DNA of 64,000 bases from CAWIXB01 sp963839955 (lineage in GTDB: Bacteria; Actinomycetota; Actinomycetes; JACCUZ01), in contig CAWIXB010000002.1 of the NCBI GenBank assembly GCA_963839955.1, positions 1 to 64,000 of the forward strand, read 5' to 3'. Made by a program: the position numbers and the translations under genes. Positions 26,470 to 35,555 of this stretch are shown here, one piece after another. The number at the start of each line of letters is the position of its first letter. Positions within the stretch are counted from its first letter, which is position 1. A model generated the notes under the pieces. The model searched no databases, was not told the origin of the DNA, and saw only the letters and a list, made by a program, of their open reading frames with translations.

Positions 26470-28110
26470 TCAGCCGGTAGCCCGGGGCCGGACCAGGTCG
26501 GCCAGCGAGCTGAGCTCGCGCACCCGGAGCACCCGTGCGATCGCCACATACCCGACCAGCAGCACCAGCGCGCCGGCAGCCAGGGCCGCGGCCGAGCCGA
26601 GCAGCTCCTCGCCGAGGGCCGTGGTGACCAGCCTGGCCACGCCGTACGCCGCGAGGCCGGAGGGCACGGCGGCCACGACCAGCCGGACGTAGGTGCGCAC
26701 CACCTGGTGCCCGCCGAGTGGGCCCACCCGGCGGCGCAGCACGGTCGTGCTGGCGGCCAGCCCGGCGTAGTAGGTGAGGGCGTACGCCAGGGCCATGCCG
26801 ACCACCTTCCACTGGACCGGCAGCGTGGCGTAGGCGGCGAGAGCCAGCGCGATGTTGATGCTCGCGATGACCACCTGGAGCAGGAACGGCGTCCGGGTGT
26901 CCTCGAGGGCGTAGAAGCCGCGCAGCGTGAGGTACTGCGCCGAGAACGCCGGCAGGCCCAGGGCGAAGGCGGCCAGGACGTACCCGATGTAGCGCGCGTT
27001 CTCGGTGCCCTCCAAGCCGCTGTAGACGACGCCCGTGATCGCGGGACCGAGGGCGACGAAGGCCGCGGCGGACGCGATGATGCCGACGCCGGTGAGTCGC
27101 CAGCCGGTGGACAGGTCGTCGCTGACATCGCCGAGCCGGTCCTCGGAGGCGGCGGCGCTCATGCGTGGCAGCAGCGCGGTCACCACCGACACGGTGATCA
27201 CCGAGTGCGGGAGGATGAAGATCAGGTAGGCGTAGGAGTACGCCGTGAAGCCGACGCCGTGGGTCACCACCCCTTCGGCGGCGACCGCCGCGCTCAGCCC
27301 GAGATTGACCACGACGGCGAACGCCACCTGGTTGACCAGGACGAACAGCAACGTCCACTTGGCGAGGTCGCCTGCCTTGCCCAGCCCGACGCCGCGGAAG
27401 TCGAACCGGGGACGGAAGCGGAACCCGGTGCGCCGCAGCACCGGCACCAGGACCAGCGCCTGGAGCACGACGCCGAGTGTGGTGCCCGCTCCCAGCAAGG
27501 TGATCGCCCCGGTCGACAGTGAGCTCGGGTCCAACGTGTCGACCGTGAAGACGGCGATGAAGACCAGGCCGGTGGTGATGGCGACGACGTTGTTGACGAT
27601 CGGCGCCCACATCATCGGGCCGAAGCTGCCGCGTGCGTTGAGGACCTGACCGAACATCGCGTACAGGCCGTAGAACGCGATCTGCGGGAGGCACCAGTAG
27701 GCGAACGCGACGGCAACCGCCACGTCGTCGTCGTCGAGCGATGAAGGCGTGTAGATGCTGATGATCAACGGTGCGGCGAGCGTGGCGACGACGGTGATGA
27801 CGAGCAGGCTCAGCCCGGCCAGGGTGAGCAGCCGGTCGGTGTAGGCGCGTCCACCGTCCTCGCGCTTCATCGCGCGGACGAGCTGGGGCACGAACACCGC
27901 GTTGAGCACGCCGCCGGCGAGCAGCACGTAGATGACGTTGGGCACCGTGTTCGCCACGTTGAACGTGTCGGCGGTCAGGGCACTGCCCAAGGCGGTCGCG
28001 AGCACGGCACTGCGAACGAAGCCGAGCCCGCGGGAGACCACGGTGCCGGCGGCCATCACGCTGCTCGACCGCAGCAGTCCGCCGGTGCCCGCCTCGGTCG
28101 CTCCGGTCAC
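26470..28110 (-). CDS. murJ: Lipid II flippase MurJ/MviN
   Basis: This 546-residue polytopic membrane protein of the MOP superfamily flips lipid II for peptidoglycan synthesis. The N-terminus LLRSSSVMAAGTVVSRGLGFVR and segments such as GGVLNAVFVPQL and the PHSVITVSVVTALLPRMS motif are typical of MurJ. About 14 hydrophobic segments can be counted. The GTG start overlaps the DUF6049 stop (GTGA at 28107-28110). Unlike mycobacterial MviN, the C-terminus ends soon after the last membrane segment and carries no kinase-like domain. That domain is encoded separately at 24391-25875. Confidence 0.94.
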   Translation of the reverse strand: MTGATEAGTGGLLRSSSVMAAGTVVSRGLGFVRSAVLATALGSALTADTFNVANTVPNVIYVLLAGGVLNAVFVPQLVRAMKREDGGRAYTDRLLTLAGLSLLVITVVATLAAPLIISIYTPSSLDDDDVAVAVAFAYWCLPQIAFYGLYAMFGQVLNARGSFGPMMWAPIVNNVVAITTGLVFIAVFTVDTLDPSSLSTGAITLLGAGTTLGVVLQALVLVPVLRRTGFRFRPRFDFRGVGLGKAGDLAKWTLLFVLVNQVAFAVVVNLGLSAAVAAEGVVTHGVGFTAYSYAYLIFILPHSVITVSVVTALLPRMSAAASEDRLGDVSDDLSTGWRLTGVGIIASAAAFVALGPAITGVVYSGLEGTENARYIGYVLAAFALGLPAFSAQYLTLRGFYALEDTRTPFLLQVVIASINIALALAAYATLPVQWKVVGMALAYALTYYAGLAASTTVLRRRVGPLGGHQVVRTYVRLVVAAVPSGLAAYGVARLVTTALGEELLGSAAALAAGALVLLVGYVAIARVLRVRELSSLADLVRPRATG

Positions 28111-30308
28111 GGGTCGTCCCCGCCGGCCCGCACCGGCTCGGGCTGCGGTGGGCCGCCCGCCGACGCGCCGTCCGCGTCGTCGTCGCCTGGGTCGCCGCGC
28201 TGCGCGCCGTCCCCGTCGCCGTCACCCGGCCCGGCGGCGTGGGCCGCTCGTTTGGCCCGGCGAATGCGTCGGGTGACCCGCACGCCCGCGGCGAGGAAGA
28301 GCACGCCCGCGGCACCGATGGTGATGAACAGCGCCACCGTGCCGTACTGCGTGATCCGGACCTGGAGCGGCACCGGCGCGCTGTACGGCGTGCCGTCCGG
28401 GGTCAGCAGCGTCACGTCCACCTGCACCTGGCCGTTGGCGACGGCTCGCGCGTCCACCTCCAGCTGCACCTTGCGATGGGCGCCGATGAGCTTGGGCTCG
28501 CTGTCGCCGATCACCAGCCGACGGGTCTGCGGACGCAGCGCGACGTCGAGGATCACCGCCTGGCCCAGCTCGTTGATGATGGTGAGCGGGATCTTGCTGT
28601 CACTCTGACTGCCGAACGTGTAGTTGCCGGGCAGCACGCGGACCATGTTGCGCTGCCGGGCCAGCAGGTCGCGTTCGCGGGTCAGCTGGGCGACGCGCGA
28701 CGGGCGCCGTCGCCACCACGAAGAGTCGAGACGGAGCAGCGCCGCCTCGTACTTCTCCCGTTCGCGCTCGGGATCGGTCAGCACGGCGGCGAAGGTCGTG
28801 ACGTCGGTGCTCATGTCCTGCAGCGCCGCCAGGTAGGTCGCAGACAGCTCGCCGGCCCGTTGTGCTCTGGGGTAGACCAGCTTGCCCCGGTCGACCTCGG
28901 CCGGGCGCCGATCGAGCATCTCGTCGAGGGACACCGGACCGAGCCAGGGCGCGGCCGATGCGCCGGCCACGAGGCGACCGAGGAAGGTCGCGTCCGGGCT
29001 CCATCGGCGCGGCGGCGCCACCATGATCACCCGCTCGGTGCCGGTGCTCGGCAGCTCGGCGGTGATCATCGCCGTCTCGGCGAGGAACCGCTGCGCCCCG
29101 AGCAGCGACGACTCGCCGGGGTCGCGCAGCTGGTCACGGAGCACCGGGTCGTGCACCAGGCCCACCACGTCCCCGGCCGACGTGCGCACCGACGCCCGCC
29201 CGCTCGGGGTGTAGTTCAGCGAGAACTCGGCCGGCAGCGCCCGGCCGTCGAGGATCACGGCTCGGGTGCCGGTGTCGCGCAGCCACGTCAGGGTGGCCTT
29301 GTCGGTGTAGCCGTCGATGGGCCACACCACATCGTCGACGACCTCGCGGCCGAGGATCCGGTCGGTCACGTCGGAGCCCGTCGTGCGCGCGGCCGTGATG
29401 GAGTTGCTCAGGTCGCCGCGGTGCAGCGCCACCAGGTCGGGGTCGCCGTAGGGAAGAGCGAGGACGTCCTGCCCTCCGGTGGCGGCACGGAGGGTGTCGA
29501 GCCATTGCGCCGCGGAGGCGTCGGCCGGCCCGTCCAGCCGTCGCCCGTCGGGCCCCCGCACGAAGTAGTCACCGCTGGCCAGCTTCGACACGGCCTCGAG
29601 CAGCTCGGGGTCCACCACCCACGTCAGCCGTTGAGCCCCGCCCAGCTCGATGCCTGCGTGCAAGAGGCGATCGAGCCGACCACCGGGATGGACCTCGCGG
29701 CGGAGGTCTTCCCTGGCGAAGGTGCCATCGGCGAGTTGGCGCGGTGCAGCGACGAGCGGCCACAGCCAGGCGAACCCCGTGGGACGGAAGTCGGCCTGCT
29801 TCGGCACGAAAGGCAGGAAGGTGCGCAGGATGCCGACTCGCCCGTAGCCGTCGCGGTGTCCCGCGACCACCTCGACACCGAGCACGTAGACGCCGAACTC
29901 GTTGAGGTTGGTGGCGTTGCGCAGGTCGTAGGAGAAGTTGTAGCGCGCGACCTGGCCGCGACGGAGGTCGTCGGGCAGTCGCCGGGAGATCAGGACGTCG
30001 CCGTCCTTGCTCTCGGTCTCGCCGTCGGCGACCCGGCTGAGCTCGGCCCGGCTGTTGACCCGGCTGCGGGACAGCCGCAACCGGATCTGGACGTCGAAGA
30101 GTCGTTCGTCGCCGGAGTTTCGCACCGTGCCGATGACCCGCAGCCGCGTGGTCGGCCCGGCGGCGGTGGGGTCCAGGCGGGTGAGCTGGACATCGGCTGC
30201 CGGCCCGGCCGCGGCGGCGGGCCCGGCGGTGACCAGCGGCAGGCCGGCCAGGGCGGTCAGCAGCGCCAGCACGGCGCCGACGGCCCGGGCGCCGGGCCTC
30301 CCGCTCAT
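28107..30308 (-). CDS. DUF6049 secreted, C-terminally anchored protein
   Basis: This is a 733-residue protein with an N-terminal signal sequence (AVGAVLALLTALAGLPLVTAGPAAAA), a long extracytoplasmic region, and a C-terminal transmembrane helix (YGTVALFITIGAAGVLFLAAGV) followed by a basic and acidic cytoplasmic tail. An early segment (ADVQLTRLDPTAAGPTTRLRVIGTVRN) and a late one (IPLTIINELGQAVILDVAL) look like immunoglobulin-type beta folds. It corresponds to Rv3909 in mycobacteria and to DUF6049 generally, always between a Nudix gene and mviN. No catalytic motif is recognised. Linkage suggests a role in MurJ-dependent wall assembly (inference). Four-base overlaps connect it to both neighbours. 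Confidence 0.83.
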   Translation of the reverse strand: MSGRPGARAVGAVLALLTALAGLPLVTAGPAAAAGPAADVQLTRLDPTAAGPTTRLRVIGTVRNSGDERLFDVQIRLRLSRSRVNSRAELSRVADGETESKDGDVLISRRLPDDLRRGQVARYNFSYDLRNATNLNEFGVYVLGVEVVAGHRDGYGRVGILRTFLPFVPKQADFRPTGFAWLWPLVAAPRQLADGTFAREDLRREVHPGGRLDRLLHAGIELGGAQRLTWVVDPELLEAVSKLASGDYFVRGPDGRRLDGPADASAAQWLDTLRAATGGQDVLALPYGDPDLVALHRGDLSNSITAARTTGSDVTDRILGREVVDDVVWPIDGYTDKATLTWLRDTGTRAVILDGRALPAEFSLNYTPSGRASVRTSAGDVVGLVHDPVLRDQLRDPGESSLLGAQRFLAETAMITAELPSTGTERVIMVAPPRRWSPDATFLGRLVAGASAAPWLGPVSLDEMLDRRPAEVDRGKLVYPRAQRAGELSATYLAALQDMSTDVTTFAAVLTDPEREREKYEAALLRLDSSWWRRRPSRVAQLTRERDLLARQRNMVRVLPGNYTFGSQSDSKIPLTIINELGQAVILDVALRPQTRRLVIGDSEPKLIGAHRKVQLEVDARAVANGQVQVDVTLLTPDGTPYSAPVPLQVRITQYGTVALFITIGAAGVLFLAAGVRVTRRIRRAKRAAHAAGPGDGDGDGAQRGDPGDDDADGASAGGPPQPEPVRAGGDDP

Positions 30309-30784
30309 GCCGATTCCGCGAGCAGGGTGGTCGCCGTCTCGATCAGCCGCCGCTCACCGGCGTAGGCGAGCCGGCGGCTGAGCTGGTCGAGCGGGACCCA
30401 GGCGACCGTGTCCACCTCGACGTCCTCGTCGGAGAGCTTGCCGCCCGAGGCTTCCAGCAGGTAGTGGTGCACGGTCTTGTGGATGCGGCGGTTCTCGGCG
30501 ACGAACCAGTAGTCGATGACACCGAGGGGCGCGACCACCTTGCCGTGGATCCCGGTCTCCTCCTCGATCTCGCGGACCGCGGCATCCTCGGCGGTCTCGC
30601 CTTCCTCCAGGTGGCCCTTGGGCAGCGACCAGAGCAGCCGGCCGCGGCGGTCGCGGCGGCCGATGATGGCCGCGCACGGCTCCTTCGCGGATAGGTCGAC
30701 GACCAGGCCTCCAGCCGAGGTCTCCTCCACCTTGCGCAGGGTCCGTCGGGACCGCTGCCGCCTTGGTGGGGACGAGGGGGGCAT
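30305..30784 (-). CDS. Nudix hydrolase (MutT4-like)
   Basis: This is a 159-residue protein with an intact Nudix box GHLEEGETAEDAAVREIEEE followed by TG, preceded by SAGGLVVD and LPKG. Nudix enzymes hydrolyse nucleoside diphosphates linked to another moiety. The exact substrate is unknown. It corresponds to Rv3908 in the mycobacterial gene order and is the first gene of the murJ run, with its stop overlapping the DUF6049 start (ATGA). A TACGAT hexamer ends 6 nt before the ATG, which suggests a leaderless transcript. No Shine-Dalgarno is seen. Confidence 0.9.
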   Translation of the reverse strand: MPPSSPPRRQRSRRTLRKVEETSAGGLVVDLSAKEPCAAIIGRRDRRGRLLWSLPKGHLEEGETAEDAAVREIEEETGIHGKVVAPLGVIDYWFVAENRRIHKTVHHYLLEASGGKLSDEDVEVDTVAWVPLDQLSRRLAYAGERRLIETATTLLAESA

Positions 30785-30790
30785 CTTTCG

Positions 30791-30796
30791 ATCGTA
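30791..30796 (-). promoter_or_regulatory. Probable -10 element of a leaderless promoter for the Nudix-murJ operon
   Basis: TACGAT fits the TANNNT -10 pattern and ends 6 nt before the Nudix ATG (30784), so transcription would start at or next to the start codon. No ribosome-binding site is present. Confidence 0.5.
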
Positions 30797-30832
30797 GCCA
30801 GCCGACCTGTCGGCGGCCGTGCCGCGGCGCCG

Positions 30833-30838
30833 TACCCT
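30833..30838 (+). promoter_or_regulatory. Probable -10 element of a leaderless promoter for the CCA-adding enzyme gene
   Basis: TACCCT fits TANNNT and ends 8 nt before the GTG at 30847. It shares the 62-bp divergent gap with the Nudix promoter. Confidence 0.45.
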
Positions 30839-30846
30839 TGGCTCCC

Positions 30847-32298
30847 GTGCCCGACCCCGCAGCCACTCCTGCCCCGACGCTTTCGGCAGCCCAGCAGAGC
30901 CTGATCGCCGCGTTGCTGCGAGTGGCCCCGGTGACCGACGAGCTGGGCCGCCGGTTCGCTGACGCCGGTCACCGGCTGGCCCTGGTCGGCGGGCCGGTGC
31001 GCGACGCCCTGCTCAACCGGCCGGTGCGCGACCTCGACTTCACCACCGATGCCCGGCCGGAGCAGGCACGTGCGCTGCTCAAGGGCTGGGCCGACCAGGC
31101 CTGGGAGGTCGGCATTGCGTTCGGCACGGTCGGGGCGCGCAAGGACGGGGTCGACATCGAGATCACGACGTACCGCAGCGAGGTCTACCGCAGCGACTCG
31201 CGCAAGCCCGAGGTCACCTACGGCGAGACGCTCGAGGACGACCTGGCCCGGCGCGACTTCACCGTCAACGCGATGGCGGTGGAGCTGCCCGACAAGACGT
31301 TCGTCGACCCGCACGACGGGCTGCACGACCTCGCCGCCGGGGTGCTGCGCACTCCCGGCCGGCCCGAGGACTCGTTCGACGACGACCCGTTGCGGATGAT
31401 GCGGGCCGCCCGTTTCGCCGCGCAGCTCGGCTTTGCCGTCGACTCGGCGGTGACAACGGCGATCGAGGCGATGAGCGAGCGCATCACGATCGTGTCGGCG
31501 GAGCGGGTCCGAGACGAGCTGGTCAAGCTGGTGTGCGCGCCAGCGCCACGGGCCGGCCTCGCCCTGCTCGTCGACTCCGGGCTGGCCGCGCACGTGCTGC
31601 CTGAGCTGCCCCGGCTTCGGCTGGAGGTCGACGAGCACCACCGGCACAAGGACGTCTACGAGCACACCCTGACCGTGCTGGAGCAGGCGATCGAGCTCGA
31701 GTCACCCGAGGAGAGCCCCGACCTCGTGCTGCGCCTCGCTGCCGTCATGCACGACGTGGGCAAGCCGAAGACGCGTCGCTTCGAGCGCGGCGGCGGGGTG
31801 TCGTTCCACCATCACGAGGTCGTCGGCGCCAAGTTGACCGCAACGCGGATGCGCGCGCTGCGTTTCGCCAGGGACGTCACCGAGGACGTGGCGCGTCTGG
31901 TCGAGCTGCACCTGCGGTTTCACGGGTACGCCGAGGGCGGCTGGACCGACTCTGCGGTGCGTCGCTACGTCGCGGACGCCGGCCCCCTGCTCGACCGACT
32001 GCACAAGCTGACCCGCTCCGACTGCACCACACGCAACCGGCGCAAGGCTTCCGCGCTCCGGCAGGCCTACGACGACCTCGAGGCGCGCATCGCCGCCCTA
32101 CGCGAACGAGAGCAGCTCGAGTCGATCCGCCCCGACCTCGACGGCAACGAGATCATGGAGATCCTCGGCGTCCCTCCCGGCCCGGTCGTCGGGCAGGCCT
32201 GGCGTCACCTCAAGGAGGTCCGCCTCGACCGCGGTCCCCTCACCCACGACGAAGCCATTGCCGAGCTCACGTCCTGGTGGGCCACCCAGCCCCGCTGA
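30847..32298 (+). CDS. cca: CCA tRNA nucleotidyltransferase with HD domain
   Basis: The enzyme adds or repairs the 3' CCA of tRNAs, which is needed here because the visible complete tRNA does not encode CCA. The 483-residue protein has the class II nucleotidyltransferase motif LVGGPVRDALLNRPVRDLDFTTDA, the GVDIEITTYRS and DDLARRDFTVNAMA motifs, the DPHDG segment, and then an HD phosphohydrolase-type domain (VMHDVGKPKTR...HHHEVVGAKL). It starts at GTG 30847. The frame is open to 30763, but that part overlaps the divergent Nudix start region. It corresponds to Rv3907c (pcnA) in the mycobacterial cluster. Confidence 0.94.
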   Translation: MPDPAATPAPTLSAAQQSLIAALLRVAPVTDELGRRFADAGHRLALVGGPVRDALLNRPVRDLDFTTDARPEQARALLKGWADQAWEVGIAFGTVGARKDGVDIEITTYRSEVYRSDSRKPEVTYGETLEDDLARRDFTVNAMAVELPDKTFVDPHDGLHDLAAGVLRTPGRPEDSFDDDPLRMMRAARFAAQLGFAVDSAVTTAIEAMSERITIVSAERVRDELVKLVCAPAPRAGLALLVDSGLAAHVLPELPRLRLEVDEHHRHKDVYEHTLTVLEQAIELESPEESPDLVLRLAAVMHDVGKPKTRRFERGGGVSFHHHEVVGAKLTATRMRALRFARDVTEDVARLVELHLRFHGYAEGGWTDSAVRRYVADAGPLLDRLHKLTRSDCTTRNRRKASALRQAYDDLEARIAALREREQLESIRPDLDGNEIMEILGVPPGPVVGQAWRHLKEVRLDRGPLTHDEAIAELTSWWATQPR

Positions 32299-32330
32299 TT
32301 TGCCGAGTCGACCACGTTAGGTAGGCCAGG

Positions 32331-32368
32331 CAGTGCCTCAAGAGGCCGACAGACCTGTTGAGGCACTG
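32331..32368. terminator. Hairpin between the convergent cca and MFS genes
   Basis: An 11-bp perfect inverted repeat CAGTGCCTCAA / TTGAGGCACTG (32331-32341 and 32358-32368) surrounds a 16-nt loop. It overlaps the last codons and stop of the MFS gene and lies 32 bp beyond the cca stop, so it could terminate transcription from both sides. There is no T-run. Confidence 0.6.
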
Positions 32369-33663
32369 CTCTGCCTGTTGCCGCTCGCGTCGGAGGGACG
32401 GCTTGCGCGCCAGTAGACGGCGGCGGTGCCGGCGTACCCGAAGGCGATGAACCCGAACACCGCTCGCGAGAACCCGTCGGCGGGCAGAGCCACCGCGCCG
32501 AACGCCGCTGCCGACACGAACGCGATGTTGAACAGCACGTCGTAGAACGAGAACACGCGGCCGCGGTAGGCGTCGTCGACCGAGGTCTGCACGATCGTGT
32601 CGACGCAGATCTTCGACCCCTGCGCGGCGACGCCGACCACGAACGCGCCGATCAGCACCGCGACCTCGTTCAGCACGAACATATAGACCGCCTCGGTGAC
32701 CGCTGCGAACGCGAAACACGTCGCGATCCACGTCTGCTTGCGCATCCGGTGGGTGATCTCGGGCGTGATGACGGCAGCGAGAAGGAAGCCCGCGCCGGAA
32801 GCGGCGAACGCCGACGCGAGCCCGGCGAGCCCGGCCTCGCCGTCGTCAGGATCGTTGAAGTAGCTGCGGAAGAGCAGGATCGCCGAGATCGTCGAGACGC
32901 CGTAGAAGAACCTGTGCGCGCCGATGGCGGCGAGTGCATGGCCCGCGGGTCTGTGGTGCCAGACGTGACGCGCGCCGTCGACGAGCCCGCGCGTGACGCC
33001 TCGCACGGCCTCCCGCGTCCGCGGCGGCTGGTCAGCCAGGTCCGGGCCGAGCAGGTCGCGGTCCATGCGCGCGGCGAGCAGCGCCGCGAGCAGGTAGACG
33101 AGCGCCGAGATGAACAGCAGCGCGGTGTCGGCGCCGACTCCCTCGCCGAAGATCTCCCGCAGGCCGTAACCGACACCTCCGCCGAGGATGGCGACGATGG
33201 TGCCGCTGGTGGTCGAGACGGAGTTAGCCATGACGAGCTCGTCCCGGCGTACGACGTGGGGCAGCGCCGCCGAGAGGCCGGCCAGGAAGAACCTGTTGAC
33301 CGACAGACAGGCCAGCACGACGACGTACAGCGGTGGCCCCGTGACGTCGGCCGCGACGATGCCCGCGACGCCCAGCACCATCACGGCGCGCAACACGTTG
33401 GCGCGCACCAGGATCTGACGGCGCCGCCACCGGTCGAGCAGCACGCCCGCGAACGGCCCGACGAGCGAGTAGGGCAGGAGCAGCGTCGCGAACGCAGCCG
33501 CCACGCTGCCGGCCGACGTCTGGCGCTCCGGCGTGAAGAAGAACAGGCTCGCGAGACCGACCTGGAAGACGCCGTCGGAGGCCTGCGAGGTGAGGCGCGT
33601 CGCGTAGAGCCGGCGGAAATCCTGGTGGCGCGTCACCGCACGCAGATCACCGCCGAACGACAT
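32338..33663 (-). CDS. Major facilitator superfamily (MFS) transporter
   Basis: This is a 441-residue protein with about 12 hydrophobic segments and the MFS loop motif GVLLDRWRRRQILVRANVLRA between segments 2 and 3 (G-x3-D-R-x-R-R). It resembles the MFS_3 exporter group used for macrolides, siderophores or unknown small molecules. The substrate cannot be read from the sequence. It is a single-gene unit between two hairpins. A TAGCCT hexamer ends 7 nt before the ATG, indicating a leaderless promoter. Confidence 0.85.
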   Translation of the reverse strand: MSFGGDLRAVTRHQDFRRLYATRLTSQASDGVFQVGLASLFFFTPERQTSAGSVAAAFATLLLPYSLVGPFAGVLLDRWRRRQILVRANVLRAVMVLGVAGIVAADVTGPPLYVVVLACLSVNRFFLAGLSAALPHVVRRDELVMANSVSTTSGTIVAILGGGVGYGLREIFGEGVGADTALLFISALVYLLAALLAARMDRDLLGPDLADQPPRTREAVRGVTRGLVDGARHVWHHRPAGHALAAIGAHRFFYGVSTISAILLFRSYFNDPDDGEAGLAGLASAFAASGAGFLLAAVITPEITHRMRKQTWIATCFAFAAVTEAVYMFVLNEVAVLIGAFVVGVAAQGSKICVDTIVQTSVDDAYRGRVFSFYDVLFNIAFVSAAAFGAVALPADGFSRAVFGFIAFGYAGTAAVYWRASRPSDASGNRQSSASTGLSAS

Positions 33664-33670
33664 GGCGCCA

Positions 33671-33676
33671 AGGCTA
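33671..33676 (-). promoter_or_regulatory. Probable -10 element of a leaderless promoter for the MFS gene
   Basis: TAGCCT (TANNNT) ends 7 nt before the ATG at 33663. No Shine-Dalgarno is seen. Confidence 0.45.
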
Positions 33677-33717
33677 CGTGGCGCCGACGCCCCGGCCGTG
33701 CGGCGTGGACGCGCGAA

Positions 33718-33743
33718 GGCCCGGCCCCCGGAGGGACCGGGCC
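33718..33743 (-). terminator. GC-rich hairpin after ino1
   Basis: GGCCCGG and CCGGGCC (33718-33724 and 33737-33743) form a 7-bp stem, extended inside by CCC/GGG pairing. It begins 15 bp beyond the ino1 stop (33759) on the minus strand and fits a GC-rich actinobacterial terminator without a T-run. Confidence 0.65.
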
Positions 33744-33758
33744 GATCGCGTGCGTGGT

Positions 33759-34838
33759 CTAGCGGTCGACGTCTCCGCGGATGAACGCCTCGACCTTGTC
33801 CCTGGCCGTGTCGTCGTCGAACTGCTCCGGCGGCGACTTCATGAAGTACGACGAGGCCGACAGCAGGGGCCCGCCGATGCCTCGGTCCTTGGCGATCTTC
33901 GCGCAGCGGATGGCGTCGATGATCACGCCGGCGGAGTTCGGCGAGTCCCAGACCTCGAGCTTGTACTCGAGGTTGAGCGGGACGTCACCGAAGTTGCGAC
34001 CCTCGAGCCGGACGTAGGCCCACTTGCGGTCGTCGAGCCACTGAACGTAGTCGGACGGGCCGATGTGCACGTTTCGCGCGCTGAGCTTGTTCTCCATGTT
34101 GCTCGTGACGGCCTGGGTCTTCGAGATCTTCTTCGACTCGAGGCGGTCGCGCTCGAGCATGTTCTTGAAGTCCATGTTGCCGCCGACGTTGAGCTGGTAG
34201 GTGCGGTCGAGGATTACGCCGCGGTCCTCGAACAGCTTGGCCAGCACCCGGTGGGTGATCGTGGCACCGACCTGCGACTTGATGTCGTCGCCGACGATGG
34301 GCACGCCCGCGTCCTCGAACTTCTTGGCCCACGCGGGGGTGCCGGCGATGAAGACCGGCAGCGCGTTGACGAAACCGACACCGGCGTCGATCGCGCACTG
34401 CGCGTAGAACCGCGCAGCGTCCTCGGAACCGACCGGGAGGTAGCACACGAGTACGTCGGCCTGTGTCTCGCGCAGCGTCGCCACGACGTCGACCGGCTCG
34501 TCGTCGGACTCGGTGATGGTCTCGCGGTAGTACTTGCCCAGACCGTCGAGCGTGTGGCCCCGGCGGACGGTCACGTCCATCGGGGGCACGTCGCAGATCT
34601 TGATGGTGTTGTTCTCGCTGGCGCTGATCGCGTCGGAGAGGTCCTGGCCCACTTTCTTCGCGTCCACGTCGAACGCGGCAACGAACTCGACATCGCCCAC
34701 GTGGTACGGACCGAACCGCACGTGCATGAGGCCGGGGACCCGGCTGGCGGGGTCGGCGTCTTTGTAGTACTCGACGCCTTGGACCAGTGAGGCGGCGCAG
34801 TTCCCGACGCCGACGATGGCCACACGTACGGAACTCAT
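33759..34838 (-). CDS. ino1: myo-Inositol-1-phosphate (inositol-3-phosphate) synthase
   Basis: The enzyme converts glucose 6-phosphate to inositol 3-phosphate with NAD, feeding mycothiol and phosphatidylinositol synthesis. The 359-residue protein starts MSSVRVAIVGVGNCAASLVQG (Rossmann motif) and shows the family segments VPIVGDDIKSQVGAT, QLNVGGNMDFKNM and YVRLEGRNFGDVPLNLE. The length is typical of actinobacterial Ino1. Its ATG overlaps the padR stop (ATGA), so it is co-translated with and probably controlled by the PadR regulator whose operator lies at 35531-35553. Confidence 0.95.
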   Translation of the reverse strand: MSSVRVAIVGVGNCAASLVQGVEYYKDADPASRVPGLMHVRFGPYHVGDVEFVAAFDVDAKKVGQDLSDAISASENNTIKICDVPPMDVTVRRGHTLDGLGKYYRETITESDDEPVDVVATLRETQADVLVCYLPVGSEDAARFYAQCAIDAGVGFVNALPVFIAGTPAWAKKFEDAGVPIVGDDIKSQVGATITHRVLAKLFEDRGVILDRTYQLNVGGNMDFKNMLERDRLESKKISKTQAVTSNMENKLSARNVHIGPSDYVQWLDDRKWAYVRLEGRNFGDVPLNLEYKLEVWDSPNSAGVIIDAIRCAKIAKDRGIGGPLLSASSYFMKSPPEQFDDDTARDKVEAFIRGDVDR

Positions 34839-35470
34839 CGGTTGCTCCCTTGTGTCGTTTCTCTGGTTGTGGTCTTTGGTGCCGGCACTACCTCCGGCGG
34901 TCCGGTCGGCGGCCGGCCGCGGCGTTCGTCGTCGATCAGCTCGCTGAGCCAGCGGACCTCTCGCTCCACCGACTCGAGCCCGTGCCGCTGCAGCTCGAGG
35001 GTGTAACTGTCCACTCGCTCCCGGGTGCGGGCGACCGACGTGCGGAAGCCCTCGACCCGCTCTTCCAGCCTGCTACGTCGGCCCTCGAGGATCCGCAGCC
35101 GGGTGGCCGCGTCGGTGCGCGAGAAGAACGCGAAGTGCACACCGAAGTTGTCGTCGTCCCAGGCGGAGGGCCCGCCCTCGGCGAGCAGCGCCTGGAAGTG
35201 CTCCTTGCCCTCGGCGGTCAGCTTGTAGACGATCTTCGAGCGCTTGCCGGCCAGTGCGCCGGGCGCTCCCGAGACCGAGGACGCCGTGTCCTCGGCGATC
35301 CAGCCCTCGGCGACCAGGCTCTTCAGGCACGGGTAGAGCGAGCCGTAGGAGAAGGCCCGGAGTGACCCGAGGACGGTGCCGAGACGCTTGCGGAGCTCGT
35401 AGCCGTGCAGGGGGCTCTCATGGAGCAGGCCGAGGACGGCGAACTCGAGCACTCCCTGGCGCTTTCCCAT
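34835..35470 (-). CDS. PadR-family transcriptional regulator, ino1 operon
   Basis: This is a 211-residue protein with an N-terminal PadR winged helix (QGVLEFAVLGLLHESPLHGYELRKRL, then AFSYGSLYPCLKSLVAEGWI and YKLTAEGKEHFQ) and a long C-terminal coiled-coil (residues ~110-190, arginine/glutamate-rich) of the Vir type used for dimerisation. ATG 35470 is preceded by GGAGGGG. The frame is open to 35551, but the operator occupies that stretch. It overlaps ino1 and so is likely an autoregulated repressor of the operon, as is common for PadR genes. The effector is unknown. Confidence 0.92.
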   Translation of the reverse strand: MGKRQGVLEFAVLGLLHESPLHGYELRKRLGTVLGSLRAFSYGSLYPCLKSLVAEGWIAEDTASSVSGAPGALAGKRSKIVYKLTAEGKEHFQALLAEGGPSAWDDDNFGVHFAFFSRTDAATRLRILEGRRSRLEERVEGFRTSVARTRERVDSYTLELQRHGLESVEREVRWLSELIDDERRGRPPTGPPEVVPAPKTTTRETTQGSNR

Positions 35471-35530
35471 CTTCAGTCCCCTCCCGGCCGGCATGGCGGT
35501 CCGCAACCGCGCAACCTTTCGGTATCGCGG

Positions 35531-35553
35531 CGATGTATCGGACCGATACATCG
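35531..35553. promoter_or_regulatory. Palindromic operator of the padR-ino1 operon
   Basis: CGATGTATCGG, one A, then CCGATACATCG forms a perfect 11-bp inverted repeat. It contains the ATGT...ACAT ends typical of PadR operators and lies just downstream of the -10 element, where bound repressor would block initiation. Confidence 0.8.
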
Positions 35554-35555
35554 GG

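Noticed and set aside
28239..30365. Long plus-strand frame opposite DUF6049
   Set aside because: Shadow frame without domain features; DUF6049 fits signal peptide, length and operon context.
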